The notes: a model not told the origin generated them from the letters alone. Positions 7,390 to 15,805 are shown, counted from the first letter of the stretch. The stretch is DNA of 64,000 bases from MFAQ01 sp964429015 (GCA_964429015.1 CAYSAM010000003.1:6902-70901), one strand, 5' to 3'. Numbers and translations are program-made.

Positions 7390-7941
7390 ATGGTCTCAAT
7401 GGTGCAAAAAATTTTATTAGATCTAGCCAAAGAATTGGCTTTAAAAAAGCAAAAAGAAAGTTTGATAACCTGGGATATCTCCCCACATCTATCCCTCGGT
7501 ATAGATCTTGTTGATGAAAAATTTTTTTACATTACCAAGCCAGGGAAAACAAAAATTAAGGATGAAGTCACTCTGGATGACATCCTCATCGTTGCCTCCG
7601 CCATAAAGTTGTATTTAAAAAATGGCGCAGACAAATACAACATGGAGTTGGATTTGTATTACCAGAGTGGCGTCCGATACTACGCTAACCTCGTCATCTT
7701 CTACGTTGAAAGCTGTGATGGTCCCAAAACAGACCGTTTCGTTATTGTTGGCAAACATATTGCCTTCAAAAACAGATCTGGCTTCAACGTCTACCAGCAT
7801 GTCCCGGATGGACCTGGAGTTTGGTATCAAGCTGGAGGTAAGCAGCTCGATATTGACAAAATAAAAAAGGTTGAGCAGATAAACCGCAGACGAGATCGCA
7901 GAGCGTTCGATCTCCTTCGAGAAACTGTGAAAATGTTATAG
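7390..7941 (+). CDS. Unrecognised accessory protein F with the paralogous module
   Basis: I place the start at the ATG at 7390 because GGAG lies six bases upstream (7380-7383); a GTG at 7372 is the alternative. The 183-residue product has a helical N-terminus, then LSLGIDLVDEKFFYI (residues 34-48) and a helix, like its neighbours. The C-terminal half (about 95-160) is strand-rich and unlike the others; the tail is strongly basic. It follows 6713 closely and shares its unit. Confidence 0.7.
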   Translation: MVSMVQKILLDLAKELALKKQKESLITWDISPHLSLGIDLVDEKFFYITKPGKTKIKDEVTLDDILIVASAIKLYLKNGADKYNMELDLYYQSGVRYYANLVIFYVESCDGPKTDRFVIVGKHIAFKNRSGFNVYQHVPDGPGVWYQAGGKQLDIDKIKKVEQINRRRDRRAFDLLRETVKML

Positions 7942-7953
7942 GACAATTAAATC

Positions 7954-7982
7954 ATCTCGGCCATTTGGTCGGGATTTTTTGT
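7954..7982 (+). terminator. Terminator of the 6713-7390 unit
   Basis: ATCTCGGCC/GGTCGGGAT pairs over nine positions with two G-T wobbles, then a T run. Confidence 0.75.
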
Positions 7983-8008
7983 CCATATCCCATAAAAAGA
8001 TATATAAT
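7979..8008 (+). promoter_or_regulatory. Promoter of the 8043-8715 unit
   Basis: TTGTCC (7979-7984), 18 bases, TATAAT (8003-8008). The -35 overlaps the end of the preceding terminator. The block CATATCCCATAA resembles TATATCCCATAA ahead of the 6713 gene. Confidence 0.55.
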
Positions 8009-8042
8009 ATGCCAGACTAAATACTAAAGGAGAACTTTTAAA

Positions 8043-8705
8043 ATGCACAAGAATCTCTATGACTATCTCAGAAATGCTGTCTTGTCAAAGGAGTTTTTAT
8101 ATCTCCTGGATGAATGTGGTGGTAAGTATCAAAATGGTTTTTTAACTTGGATCAAATTCCTTTTTGATGATGACGAACTGGATGTTGACAAAGAAAGTAT
8201 CGTCTATGCCATCGATATTAATCTGGAAAAAATTTACCTTCTCAACCACGAAAATCAGGTGCCTGGTCAAGGTAAGCTGGTAACAAGTCTAGAGTTGGCT
8301 GACGAGCTTTATAAAAGCATCTCATCTCGAATCTCAATAGTTAACGCTCTAAAGGGCAAAACCCTACCTTCGGTTAATCTTTTTCAGTTTGTTCTTTTCT
8401 GCTTCGAAAATTTTGGACCGAGAAGTCTATTGGAAAAAGCTGGAGCCATTTTTGATGGTGACTGGTTCATTTGGCAAGATGAAAATGAAGAGCTTTTTTA
8501 CGCCGTCAATCCCATCGTTAGTTCTGTCATGGCGCTTGTCAGTAAGGACGATAATCCAGCGATGGGGCGTGAGGTGCTAGATGAATTAGAAATCTCAAAT
8601 ATTCTAGTGGACATTTTTGAAAAGCTGGAAGAAGTCCGTTATATTAAAATTTTTAATTTTTCACCCAGTCACTATCTCCCGGGTCAACTGTTTACTATAA
8701 ACTAA
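8043..8705 (+). CDS. Unrecognised accessory protein G, tandem double module
   Basis: A 220-residue acidic protein with SD AAAGGAG. It shows the clearest internal duplication in the island: IVYAIDINLEKIYLL (residues 53-67) with the helix TSLELADELYKSI, then LFYAVNPIVSSVMAL (151-165) with a second helix ISNILVDIFEKLEE. Both copies are preceded by an aromatic strand. No membrane segment or known enzyme motif is seen. Function unknown. Confidence 0.78.
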   Translation: MHKNLYDYLRNAVLSKEFLYLLDECGGKYQNGFLTWIKFLFDDDELDVDKESIVYAIDINLEKIYLLNHENQVPGQGKLVTSLELADELYKSISSRISIVNALKGKTLPSVNLFQFVLFCFENFGPRSLLEKAGAIFDGDWFIWQDENEELFYAVNPIVSSVMALVSKDDNPAMGREVLDELEISNILVDIFEKLEEVRYIKIFNFSPSHYLPGQLFTIN

Positions 8706-8714
8706 AGAGTCATC

Positions 8715-9098
8715 ATGGATGAAAACGACGAAAAGAATCCACTAGAGGACCTAATACACATTATTCAAATTTTAATGGAAGAGCCAGACAAGCTAGAAAA
8801 ACTCAAAAAAATGGGGGCCAAAATCACCAGAGATTTTTTTGTGTTTACCTGTTTAGGCGGGTGTGGTTTGGTTTATGCCATAAACGGAATTTCTGGTGAA
8901 GTTTATGACCTCAATGATCTAGAAAGCACACCAGAAACCGGAAGAGTAATAACAGACTCAGAGGAGATTGCATGCATTATCGAAAGCCTTCTTGAGTTTG
9001 TTGAAGATACCCCAGATTTGTATGTGGTTGAAGAGTTTTTTATGGAACGCCTAAACCCCAAAAAATACATCCCTGGAAGTTGCTTTTCACCTTGCTAG
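8715..9098 (+). CDS. Unrecognised accessory protein H with the paralogous module
   Basis: A 127-residue acidic protein nine bases after the 8043 gene. Residues 41-95 hold one module copy: FFVFTCLGGCGLVYAING, then GEVYDLND and the helix SEEIACIIESLLEF. LVYAIN falls at 52-57, the same offset as in most neighbours. Two nearby cysteines (46, 50) and a CFSPC tail are specific to this member. The SD is only AGAG, so coupling to 8043 is likely. Confidence 0.75.
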   Translation: MDENDEKNPLEDLIHIIQILMEEPDKLEKLKKMGAKITRDFFVFTCLGGCGLVYAINGISGEVYDLNDLESTPETGRVITDSEEIACIIESLLEFVEDTPDLYVVEEFFMERLNPKKYIPGSCFSPC

Positions 9099-9111
9099 CT
9101 TTTGATCACAG

Positions 9112-9134
9112 ACCCGCTTCTTAGCGGGTTTTTT
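9112..9134 (+). terminator. Terminator closing the module-gene array
   Basis: ACCCGCT/AGCGGGT stem with a TCTT loop, then TTTTTT. Confidence 0.85.
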
Positions 9135-9179
9135 AACGGACTCTTTCAAAAATCTCAAAAACTGTTAATATAAAAATAT

Positions 9180-10196
9180 ATGGCAAGTGAAAATGAAGAA
9201 TATTCCACACGACGAACAGTAGCCCCTCATGCCCCATCAAGGCAACCAAGGCGTGATTTTAAGAGTAGTTATCAAGATGACGTTTACAATCCCTATTCTA
9301 ATGTAAACTTAGGTGAGATTTCAGAAGTAAACCGAAAACCCAAAAAAGGCAGAATCAGAAGAAATGAACTAACCCCAACTGAAATTAATAATCTTTCAGA
9401 AGCAGACAAAAAAGCTAGAGAAAAATACCTAGCTGGCAATCTTGAGGAAATAAAACAATTATCATATGTTGAAACTAAGGGGAATTTTGGTAAGGTTGGT
9501 GAGGCACACACTGATGGTAAGCCTCCAGTTACTGAAGAGCGGGACGAAAAAATTACTGGTTTTAGCGTTGTTCAATTAGAAAAAGAAGGAGATGTTTTAA
9601 GAGGTGATGAACAACGCATAGAAGGTATTGATAGTGGAAAATTGGGAACTGGAAAAAATCCAGATCAAGCAGATATTGTCTACACCGAAAACGATCATCT
9701 TTTACCCATTAGTGACCGCGTGCAAAGTTTTGGTGATAGTCCGTTGCCTTTAGAAGATCAACATGCCGATAACGATTATGAATTTGCAAAAAACGAAGAC
9801 AGATTGATTGAGCCTGTTGATGCTACTCGAATAGAAGGTGATATTAACGTTGACTTTAACTTGGAATCAGTTTCAGATAAAGTGGTACGTGAATTCTTAA
9901 TTAAAAAAGGGTTAAGCTTTGTTGAAAATGTTTGGGAAAATTGCCGCTTTATTAATATATATTCAAAAAAAGATAGTTTTGATTTATACATAAATTTAAA
10001 TGCTTATGGCAAAGGTTTTGTAGCTATGAAATTGGTTGACTTCTTTAATATGTGCAATTTGCCAGATTTTAATAATGGTAATTCTCATTTGAAATCACCT
10101 GCGACCTTTGATAAAAAAGAAATATTGTCTACAATTAACAGAATTAAAGTTAACAATCGAGCAAATGGTGCCATAAAAAAATCAAGGCGCCATTGA
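9180..10196 (+). CDS. Hypothetical protein, long disordered N-terminus
   Basis: A 338-residue protein. Residues 1-220 are charged and low in hydrophobics, probably disordered (TRRTVAPHAPSRQPRRDF near the start). A folded C-terminal domain of about 110 residues contains SFDLYINLNAYGKGFVAMKL. Unlike its upstream neighbours it has no SD; TATAAA ends five bases before the ATG, so the message may be leaderless. I do not recognise the family. It lies between the module array and secY. Confidence 0.6.
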   Translation: MASENEEYSTRRTVAPHAPSRQPRRDFKSSYQDDVYNPYSNVNLGEISEVNRKPKKGRIRRNELTPTEINNLSEADKKAREKYLAGNLEEIKQLSYVETKGNFGKVGEAHTDGKPPVTEERDEKITGFSVVQLEKEGDVLRGDEQRIEGIDSGKLGTGKNPDQADIVYTENDHLLPISDRVQSFGDSPLPLEDQHADNDYEFAKNEDRLIEPVDATRIEGDINVDFNLESVSDKVVREFLIKKGLSFVENVWENCRFINIYSKKDSFDLYINLNAYGKGFVAMKLVDFFNMCNLPDFNNGNSHLKSPATFDKKEILSTINRIKVNNRANGAIKKSRRH

Positions 10197-10284
10197 CAAG
10201 ATAAAAGTTAATTAGACGATCGTATATGGTTGTTGTATAAGCGTTACACTTTTTATCTCCTTGATATAGAATAGTACTCACTCT

Positions 10285-11568
10285 ATGGAAAATATTTTTG
10301 CTCCACTGCGAGCCTTGTTTAAAATCAAAGATCTTCGTTCTCGTCTTATCTTTACTGCCGTCATCATTGCCATCTTTCGCTTTGTGGCTCATATTCCTAC
10401 CCCAGGTATTAATGTCGCTGCACTACAACAACTTTTTGGTGGCAATGCCTTTCTCTCGCTACTAGACGTTTTTTCAGGTGGTACTCTTACCAATTTTTCC
10501 GTCATGGCTCTAGGGCTAAACCCCTACATCAACGCTTCTATAATTATTCAAATGCTTGGCATGGTCGTTCCCAAACTCGAAGAACTTCAAAAAGAGGGGG
10601 ACTATGGTCGCCAAAAATTAAACCAATACACCAGGCTACTTACCTTACCACTAAGCTTTTTGCAAGGTATTGCTCTCATAATGCTTTTAGCTAAGCAAGG
10701 TCTAACCACTACCGCCGACCCTCTCAAACTCGCCGCTATTATTTTTACTCTCTCCGCCGGCACCTCTTTTCTTATTTGGCTTGGTGAACAATTAAATGAC
10801 TACGGTTTGGGAAATGGTATTAGTATGATTATTTTTGTTGGTATTGTTAGTCGTTTGCCAGTTAGTGCTGCTCAAGTTTTTTCCACTATCGACCCTTCCC
10901 AATACTTTACCTACCTAATTTTTCTTTTCTTTGCTGTCGTTGCCATTTATGCCATCATTCGTACAGGTGAGGCTGTCCGCGAGGTGCCAATTCAGTCCGC
11001 GCGCCGAGGTGCCAATACTTTTACCACCTCAGTTTCCAACCACCTACCTCTCAAATTAAATCAGGCAGGTGTCATCCCAATCATCTTTGCTGTTTCGTTT
11101 ATGTTAATTCCCAATCTCTTAAGTCGTGTTTTAGCGGGTGTCAATCAGCCAAGTTTAGCCAGTTTTGCAAGTAATCTTAGTATCGCCCTAGCTCCAAATA
11201 CTTTTTTGTATAACAGTATTTACTTTTGTTTAGTTGTTGCTTTCTGTTACTTTTATACTGCCGTTGTTTTTAATCCCGAAAAAATTGCCAAAGATCTTCG
11301 CACTTCAGGTTCTTTTGTTCCGGGCATAAGACCAGGTCAAAATACTGTTGAATATCTAAACTTTGTTCTCAATCGTATTACCTTGGTTGGTGCCAGCTTC
11401 TTAGGATTAGTTGCCATTTTCCCCTCTATTATTTCTGGAATTACAGGTATAAGTTCTATCGCCATTGGAGGTACCGGCATTCTTATCGTTGTTTCCGTGG
11501 TTCTCGAAATTCTCAAAGCCGTCAACTCCCAGCTCTACATGTACAACTACGACAAATTTTTAGATTAA
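10285..11568 (+). CDS. secY: Preprotein translocase subunit SecY
   Basis: A 427-residue protein with ten membrane helices, the channel of the Sec translocon. Family landmarks include the early PTPGIN motif, FSGGTLTNFSVMALGLNPYI in the plug and second-helix area, YGLGNGISMIIF, and the cytoplasmic loop ending RPGQNT. It restarts the ribosomal cluster after the 6.3-kb island; TAGAAT 12 bases before the ATG may be its -10. No SD. Confidence 0.97.
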   Translation: MENIFAPLRALFKIKDLRSRLIFTAVIIAIFRFVAHIPTPGINVAALQQLFGGNAFLSLLDVFSGGTLTNFSVMALGLNPYINASIIIQMLGMVVPKLEELQKEGDYGRQKLNQYTRLLTLPLSFLQGIALIMLLAKQGLTTTADPLKLAAIIFTLSAGTSFLIWLGEQLNDYGLGNGISMIIFVGIVSRLPVSAAQVFSTIDPSQYFTYLIFLFFAVVAIYAIIRTGEAVREVPIQSARRGANTFTTSVSNHLPLKLNQAGVIPIIFAVSFMLIPNLLSRVLAGVNQPSLASFASNLSIALAPNTFLYNSIYFCLVVAFCYFYTAVVFNPEKIAKDLRTSGSFVPGIRPGQNTVEYLNFVLNRITLVGASFLGLVAIFPSIISGITGISSIAIGGTGILIVVSVVLEILKAVNSQLYMYNYDKFLD

Positions 11569-11574
11569 AATCAT

Positions 11575-11620
11575 TGTCATTGCGAGGCACGTCTTTATGA
11601 CAGCCGCAAAAATCTATATA
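11575..11620. repeat. REP-like element after secY
   Basis: TGTCATTGCGAGGCACG...GCCGCAAAAATC, a diverged GTCATTGCGAG-family copy seven bases after the secY stop. Confidence 0.65.
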
Positions 11621-11633
11621 AATTGAATACAAA

Positions 11634-12017
11634 ATGAAAACCATTTTAGTCGACGCTGCTGGAACACTTGTCGTCGATGGTCAGGGAATATATCAGCCTC
11701 TTTATGACCTACTGGAAGAGTACCTAAACAAAAAGATTATTTTGTCCAATGCCAACGACGAACAATTGGTTGACTATGGCATCGTTAACATGCCATATGA
11801 AGTCTTTACCTTAAAACACAATCCCAACAAAGACAATCCTGAGTATTTTAAAACAATGTTGAACCATTTTGGCTTATCCGTTTCGGATGTCATTTATTTT
11901 GAGCATAGCCCCGAGGCTGTCGAAAGTGCCACTTCTCTAGGTATACTTTCTCATCACTACGACTCGGATAAAAAAGATATTGAAAGTCTAAAAGTATTTC
12001 TAGATAAAAACCTTTAG
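11634..12017 (+). CDS. HAD-like protein lacking the second motif-I aspartate
   Basis: A 127-residue protein with a Rossmann-like layout resembling small haloacid-dehalogenase phosphatases. Motif I reads VDAAGTL, so the first Asp (residue 7) is present but the usual second Asp is Ala. Motif II resembles LSNAN and a late YFEHSPEAVESATSLGI matches the motif IV region. Loss of the general acid/base suggests a weak or inactive phosphatase. Substrate unknown. Confidence 0.6.
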   Translation: MKTILVDAAGTLVVDGQGIYQPLYDLLEEYLNKKIILSNANDEQLVDYGIVNMPYEVFTLKHNPNKDNPEYFKTMLNHFGLSVSDVIYFEHSPEAVESATSLGILSHHYDSDKKDIESLKVFLDKNL

Positions 12018-12020
12018 TTT

Positions 12021-12440
12021 TTAATCCCTCTCGGCTTCGCCGCTTCTCCCTTTGACAAGGGAGAGCAAAACACTTTTAACTTTTCCAAAATCTTTCAATA
12101 CAGTCTCGTTTGTAAATCTGATAGTTTCAATTCCAATTTGTTTCAAAAATTCATCACGCTCCTTGTCGTAACCTACTCTATCTTTGTGATACTCTCCATC
12201 AATTTCAATAGCCAAGTTTAATTCAGAACAATAAAAATCCAAAATAAATCTTCCAATCGGTTTCTGTCTGGTAAATTTATATCCTGTCTGTTTTTTAGAT
12301 AGTATCTTCTCCCAAACTAACACTTCTGCTTTTGTTGGTTTCTTTCTGTTAATTCTTGCTGCCCAGGTTAACTTTGGTAAATACTTTATTTGCCCATGTG
12401 TTTTGCTAATAACTTCAAAATCAATAGCTTTTTTCGTCAC
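12021..12440 (-). CDS. DUF559 endonuclease-like protein
   Basis: A 139-residue protein of the DUF559 family, related to very-short-patch-repair-type nucleases. The core GRFILDFYCSELNLAIEIDG followed by H(x)5-10D/E residues fits the PD-(D/E)XK-like site (D in LDFYC, E in EIDGEYH). The start is GTG, with TACAAT ending five bases upstream. Its last residues (GRSGEAERD) are encoded by the repeat at 12022-12067. Confidence 0.8.
   Translation of the reverse strand: MTKKAIDFEVISKTHGQIKYLPKLTWAARINRKKPTKAEVLVWEKILSKKQTGYKFTRQKPIGRFILDFYCSELNLAIEIDGEYHKDRVGYDKERDEFLKQIGIETIRFTNETVLKDFGKVKSVLLSLVKGRSGEAERD
12022..12067. repeat. Palindromic repeat forming the DUF559 3' end
   Basis: CTCTCGGCTTCGCCGCTTCT followed by CCCTTTGACAAGGGAGAG contains two hairpins (CGGC..GCCG and CTCCCTT..AAGGGAG). 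It encodes the C-terminus of the DUF559 protein on the minus strand. Confidence 0.6.
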
Positions 12441-12449
12441 AAATAATTG

Positions 12450-12490
12450 TAACGCCCTGCCCTGTCAAGGGAAGGGTTGGGGAAGGGTTT
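12450..12490. repeat. 41-bp direct repeat, copy 1
   Basis: Begins TAACGCCCTGCCCTGTCAAG and is identical to 12559-12599. It lies immediately upstream of the DUF559 gene. Confidence 0.85.
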
Positions 12491-12527
12491 AAAAAGTGAG
12501 GGGGATTAAAAACATTAAGGCTTTATT

Positions 12528-12558
12528 CTGGATTCCGGATCAAGTCCGGAATGACAAC
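12528..12558. repeat. Palindromic repeat ATTCCGGATcaaGTCCGGAAT
   Basis: Member of the TGTCATTCCGG...CCGGAATCCAG dispersed family, here in inverse orientation, between the two 41-bp repeats. Confidence 0.75.
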
Positions 12559-12599
12559 TAACGCCCTGCCCTGTCAAGGGAAGGGTTGGGGAAGGGTTT
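12559..12599. repeat. 41-bp direct repeat, copy 2
   Basis: Identical to 12450-12490; it lies directly upstream of the adk -10 element. Confidence 0.85.
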
Positions 12600-12604
12600 T
12601 GGTA

Positions 12605-12617
12605 TAAAATAAATCCA
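12605..12617 (+). promoter_or_regulatory. Leaderless-type -10 of adk
   Basis: TAAAAT (12605-12610), six bases, ATG at 12617. No SD and no clear -35. Confidence 0.6.
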
Positions 12618-13180
12618 TGAACCTAATCATTCTCGGTGCCCCCGGTTCCGGAAAAGGCACCCAAGCCGAAAAAATCGCCAAAGAATTTAATCTTGCCCAC
12701 ATTTCAGGCGGAGAGTCACTGCGCAAAGAAATAGCCAGTGGGTCAAGAAAAGGCGAACTAATTGCCCACATTATGGAAAAGGGGGACTTAGTCCCGTTTG
12801 AAACAATCTCTTCCGTTATTGAACCAGAAATTCTAGAGAATAAAGACAATTTTATTTTGGATGGTAGTCCCAGAGATCTGGTCCAGGCCGAATATCTAAA
12901 TGCTTTTTTTGCCGAAAACAAAATCAACATCGACTTTGTAATATACCTCCATGTTCCAGACGAAAAACTCATCGATAGACTTTTGCTTCGTGCCAAAACC
13001 GAAAACCGTGTCGATGATAATTTAGAATCTATTCAAGAGAGATTCAAAGTATTCCACCAAAATACCGAACCTGTCATCGCCTTTTACCAAAAAAATTCTC
13101 ACTTTCTCAAAATAGATGGTGATCGCAGTATCGAAGACATAGCCAAAGAACTCAGTAATATAATAGGACAAAGTACATGA
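12617..13180 (+). CDS. adk: Adenylate kinase, short form
   Basis: Converts ATP and AMP to two ADP. The P-loop GAPGSGKGT is at residues 7-15 and an LDGSPRD motif replaces the usual DGFPR. At 187 residues it lacks the long LID insertion and its cysteine cluster. Position between secY and map is standard. The ATG follows a -10 by six bases, so the mRNA is probably leaderless. The stop overlaps the map start. Confidence 0.95.
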   Translation: MNLIILGAPGSGKGTQAEKIAKEFNLAHISGGESLRKEIASGSRKGELIAHIMEKGDLVPFETISSVIEPEILENKDNFILDGSPRDLVQAEYLNAFFAENKINIDFVIYLHVPDEKLIDRLLLRAKTENRVDDNLESIQERFKVFHQNTEPVIAFYQKNSHFLKIDGDRSIEDIAKELSNIIGQST

Positions 13181-13914
13181 GTTCAAAAACCCAAATCATG
13201 ATCGAAGGCGGCAAACGCCTAGGTCACATCAAATTCCAATTAGCCGAAGCGGTCAAAGCAGGAGTCACCCCACTAGAGGTCGATGCTCTTGCCGATAAGC
13301 TCATCAAGGCAGGAGGAGATAAAGCTAACTTCAAAATGGTCGATGGCTATCGCTTTGCTACTTGTATTAATGTCAACGCTGGAATTGTTCATGGTATTCC
13401 TACCAACAAACCCTTTCAAGAGGGTGATGTTGTTAAGGTCGATGTTGGTTTATTCCACAACGGTTTCCACTTAGATACTTCCAATACTATCTACATTCCA
13501 CCCCAAAACGCCAAAGTAAATAATTTTTTAGAAGTCAGTCGTAAGGCCTTAGAGCTGGCCATTTTTACCGCTACCGCTGGCAACAGTGTTTACGATCTCG
13601 GTGTGGCCATGCAAACTACTGTAGAGGCTGGTGGTTATAGCGTCATTCGAGATCTTACTGGCCATGGCATCGGTCGTCAGCTCCACATGAATCCTTTTAT
13701 TCCCTGTTATGCCGAACCAAAAACCAAGCGAGATATTTTAAGTATCGATCAGACTATTGCTGTAGAGATTATGTCAGCTATGGGAGACTACCACCTAGTA
13801 GAAGAGTCCGATGGTTGGACTCTATCCACCCAAGATGGCTCCATTACTGCTATGTACGAGGAAACCATCTGTATTACTGACGGCCAGCCCCTCATTCTCA
13901 CCGCCATAAACTAG
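13177..13914 (+). CDS. map: Methionine aminopeptidase, type I
   Basis: Removes the initiator methionine from new proteins. The 245-residue product shows the metal ligands of the pita-bread fold: VDVG and HLDTSNT aspartates, the histidine of TGHGIG, VEIMS and the glutamate of YEETI. Residue GIVHGIP holds the conserved substrate-side histidine. It overlaps adk by four bases and is followed by an extra SD-led ORF before infA. Confidence 0.95.
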   Translation: MSSKTQIMIEGGKRLGHIKFQLAEAVKAGVTPLEVDALADKLIKAGGDKANFKMVDGYRFATCINVNAGIVHGIPTNKPFQEGDVVKVDVGLFHNGFHLDTSNTIYIPPQNAKVNNFLEVSRKALELAIFTATAGNSVYDLGVAMQTTVEAGGYSVIRDLTGHGIGRQLHMNPFIPCYAEPKTKRDILSIDQTIAVEIMSAMGDYHLVEESDGWTLSTQDGSITAMYEETICITDGQPLILTAIN

Positions 13915-13988
13915 CTCTTTCTTGGTAGTTTGGTGGTCTATAATACCCACATCACCGCAGTTTAAATTTGTATAAATTAGGAGTCAAT

Positions 13989-14429
13989 ATGAAAACCTTG
14001 TTGTTAGTCCATGATCAAGATTTCCTTTCCACTGCCAGCGCGCTCTGTTACATGCTCACAGCTTCTGGCTTTAGGGTTGTTTTAAGCTCAGATCTTTTTG
14101 CTGGAAGCCTCAAATCAGAAGCCTACAACGATCTCGACAAGATTTTTACCAATACCGCGGCGTTTTTAGTTTTACCCAGCCCAAATCTCTTTAAAAATGA
14201 TTTTCTCCTCGGAATTGTTCACGATGCGGTTGGCGAACGCAAGGCTATTCTCCTTTCCTTATCATCTGTCACAAATCTGCCTCCGTGGTATACAAATCCC
14301 ATTGTTATCGACAATCCAGGAGATACCTCACAAGGGCTAAATCAGCTGATAACAAGGTTAAATTTGTTTGTTATGAATCAGCCGCCTATTATTACTCCAG
14401 ACATCATAAGTCTAAGAAGAATCAACTAA
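13989..14429 (+). CDS. Small TIR-like accessory protein, function unknown
   Basis: I choose ATG 13989, five bases after AGGAG; 146 residues. The alternation KTLLLVHDQDFLSTASALCYM, GFRVVLSSDL, AAFLVLPSPNLF, KAILLSLSSV resembles a TIR/flavodoxin-like fold, but the helix that carries the catalytic glutamate of NAD-cleaving TIR domains shows none. It is an SD-led unit between map and infA with its own terminator and a TATAAT at 13939. The TIR-like call is weak. Confidence 0.55.
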   Translation: MKTLLLVHDQDFLSTASALCYMLTASGFRVVLSSDLFAGSLKSEAYNDLDKIFTNTAAFLVLPSPNLFKNDFLLGIVHDAVGERKAILLSLSSVTNLPPWYTNPIVIDNPGDTSQGLNQLITRLNLFVMNQPPIITPDIISLRRIN

Positions 14430-14440
14430 ACCGTTCAGTT

Positions 14441-14463
14441 GCCCTCCCTTGAGGGCTTTTTTG
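14441..14463 (+). terminator. Terminator of the 13989 unit
   Basis: GCCCTC/GAGGGC stem with a CCTT loop and six T. Confidence 0.82.
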
Positions 14464-14554
14464 TATTCATTTTACCAGTGATATATGTGTCCCAAACTAG
14501 CCACTAGCCAAACCTAGGATTGTTTGCTACAATAGCCGTTGCACACAAAATATT

Positions 14555-14773
14555 ATGGCTAAAAACCAAATGACTGAGTTAAACGGAGTCGTTTCCGAGT
14601 GTCTGCCCAACACCCAATTTAGGGTAACACTAGAAGACGGCAGGGAAATCTTAGCTCATCTTGCCGGACGTATGAGGCTTCACCGCATTCGCGTCATGCC
14701 TGGGGACAAAGTTAAGCTCGAAATGAGCCAATACGACCTCGACAAAGGTAGGATAATCTACAGATCAAACTAA
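14555..14773 (+). CDS. infA: Translation initiation factor IF-1
   Basis: A 72-residue single OB-fold factor that blocks the ribosomal A site during initiation. MTELNGVVSECLPNTQFRV and LAGRMRLHRIRVMPGDKV are signature pieces. TACAAT about 24 bases upstream may be a promoter; the leader has no SD. It restarts the alpha block with rpmJ. Confidence 0.97.
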   Translation: MAKNQMTELNGVVSECLPNTQFRVTLEDGREILAHLAGRMRLHRIRVMPGDKVKLEMSQYDLDKGRIIYRSN

Positions 14774-14820
14774 TTTCGTTTATCTCTTAAAAAAATTATT
14801 TATCACTAAACAAAAATCTA

Positions 14821-14934
14821 ATGCGAGTTCAATCGTCTGTCAGACCTCGATGTAAAAATTGTAAAATTATTAAACGCCATGGTAAGGTGTTGGTTATTTG
14901 CACCAACGCACGTCATAAGCAACGCCAAGGCTAA
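14821..14934 (+). CDS. rpmJ: 50S ribosomal protein bL36
   Basis: A 37-residue L36, MRVQSSVRPRCKNCKIIKRH then CTNARHKQRQG. The zinc ligands are the CxxC pair, the later Cys and His, as in the C+ form. It sits in the standard place between infA and rpsM, with an A-rich leader. Confidence 0.97.
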   Translation: MRVQSSVRPRCKNCKIIKRHGKVLVICTNARHKQRQG

Positions 14935-14973
14935 AGTTAAATTTAAAATTTAAACTCAAAAAAATAAACAAAT

Positions 14974-15375
14974 ATGCCTAGAATTTCCGGAATCGATATC
15001 CCAAATGAAAAAAGAATAGACGTTGCTCTTACCTATATCTATGGTATCGGTGAAAAAGTTGCTCACGACATTCTCAAAACAGCCAAAGTTGATCCTAGTA
15101 TCCGTACCAAAAATCTAACTGCCGACGAGCTCAGACTTATCCAAACCACCATCGAAACTCTCCCCACCGAAGGTGAGCTCAGAAAAATCGTTCGCGACAA
15201 CATCGAAACTCTTAAGCGTATTCAGGCCTACCGCGGTACCAGACACTCCATGGGTCTACCTGTAAGAGGTCAAAGAACCAAAACCAATGCTCGCACTCGC
15301 AAGGGTAAGAGAAAAACCATTGGTGCCGTTAGTAAAGAAGCCGAAGCCGCCAAGGCAGCAGCTACCAAGAAGTAA
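14974..15375 (+). CDS. rpsM: 30S ribosomal protein uS13
   Basis: A 133-residue S13. The helix-two-turn-helix start MPRISGIDIPNEKRIDVALT and the basic tail around YRGTRHSMGLPVRGQRT match the family. S13 sits in the 30S head and contacts the P-site tRNA. The extreme C-terminus is Ala/Lys rich. No SD. Confidence 0.97.
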   Translation: MPRISGIDIPNEKRIDVALTYIYGIGEKVAHDILKTAKVDPSIRTKNLTADELRLIQTTIETLPTEGELRKIVRDNIETLKRIQAYRGTRHSMGLPVRGQRTKTNARTRKGKRKTIGAVSKEAEAAKAAATKK

Positions 15376-15391
15376 TTAATTTATTCACAAA

Positions 15392-15805
15392 ATGGCAGAT
15401 AACAAAACCAAATCAAAGACTCAAGTCAAAGTTAAAAAAGCTTCTGGTGTTAGCTTCAAAAGCGGCCAAGGCAAAATGTATGTCAAAGCTACATTTAATA
15501 CTACTTATGTCACCTTTACCGACGCTTCTGGCAACACTCTATGTTGGAGTGCCGCGGGCACTTGCGGATTCAAAGGCGCCAAACGTTCCACTCCTTTTGC
15601 TGCAACTACTATTATCGAAGAAGGTCTCCGTAAAGCAAAATCTATGGGACTTATGTCTGCAGATGTCTACCTCAAAGGTCCTGGCCCAGGCAAAGATGCT
15701 GCTCTTCGTGTGTTAAAAACCTCTGGAATCGAAATTAATACCTTGGCTGACACTACTCCAATCCCTCACAATGGCTGCCGACCAAGAAAACACCGACGTG
15801 TTTAA
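15392..15805 (+). CDS. rpsK: 30S ribosomal protein uS11
   Basis: A 137-residue S11, part of the platform near the E site. The conserved C-terminal block DTTPIPHNGCRPRKHRRV is present, as is GPGPGKDAALR. A lysine-rich N-terminal extension of about 25 residues precedes the core. Confidence 0.97.
   Translation: MADNKTKSKTQVKVKKASGVSFKSGQGKMYVKATFNTTYVTFTDASGNTLCWSAAGTCGFKGAKRSTPFAATTIIEEGLRKAKSMGLMSADVYLKGPGPGKDAALRVLKTSGIEINTLADTTPIPHNGCRPRKHRRV

Noticed and set aside
12450..12599. CRISPR pair or insertion sequence ends (41-bp direct repeats)
   Set aside because: Only two copies in direct orientation, with no transposase between them; dispersed repeat is simpler.
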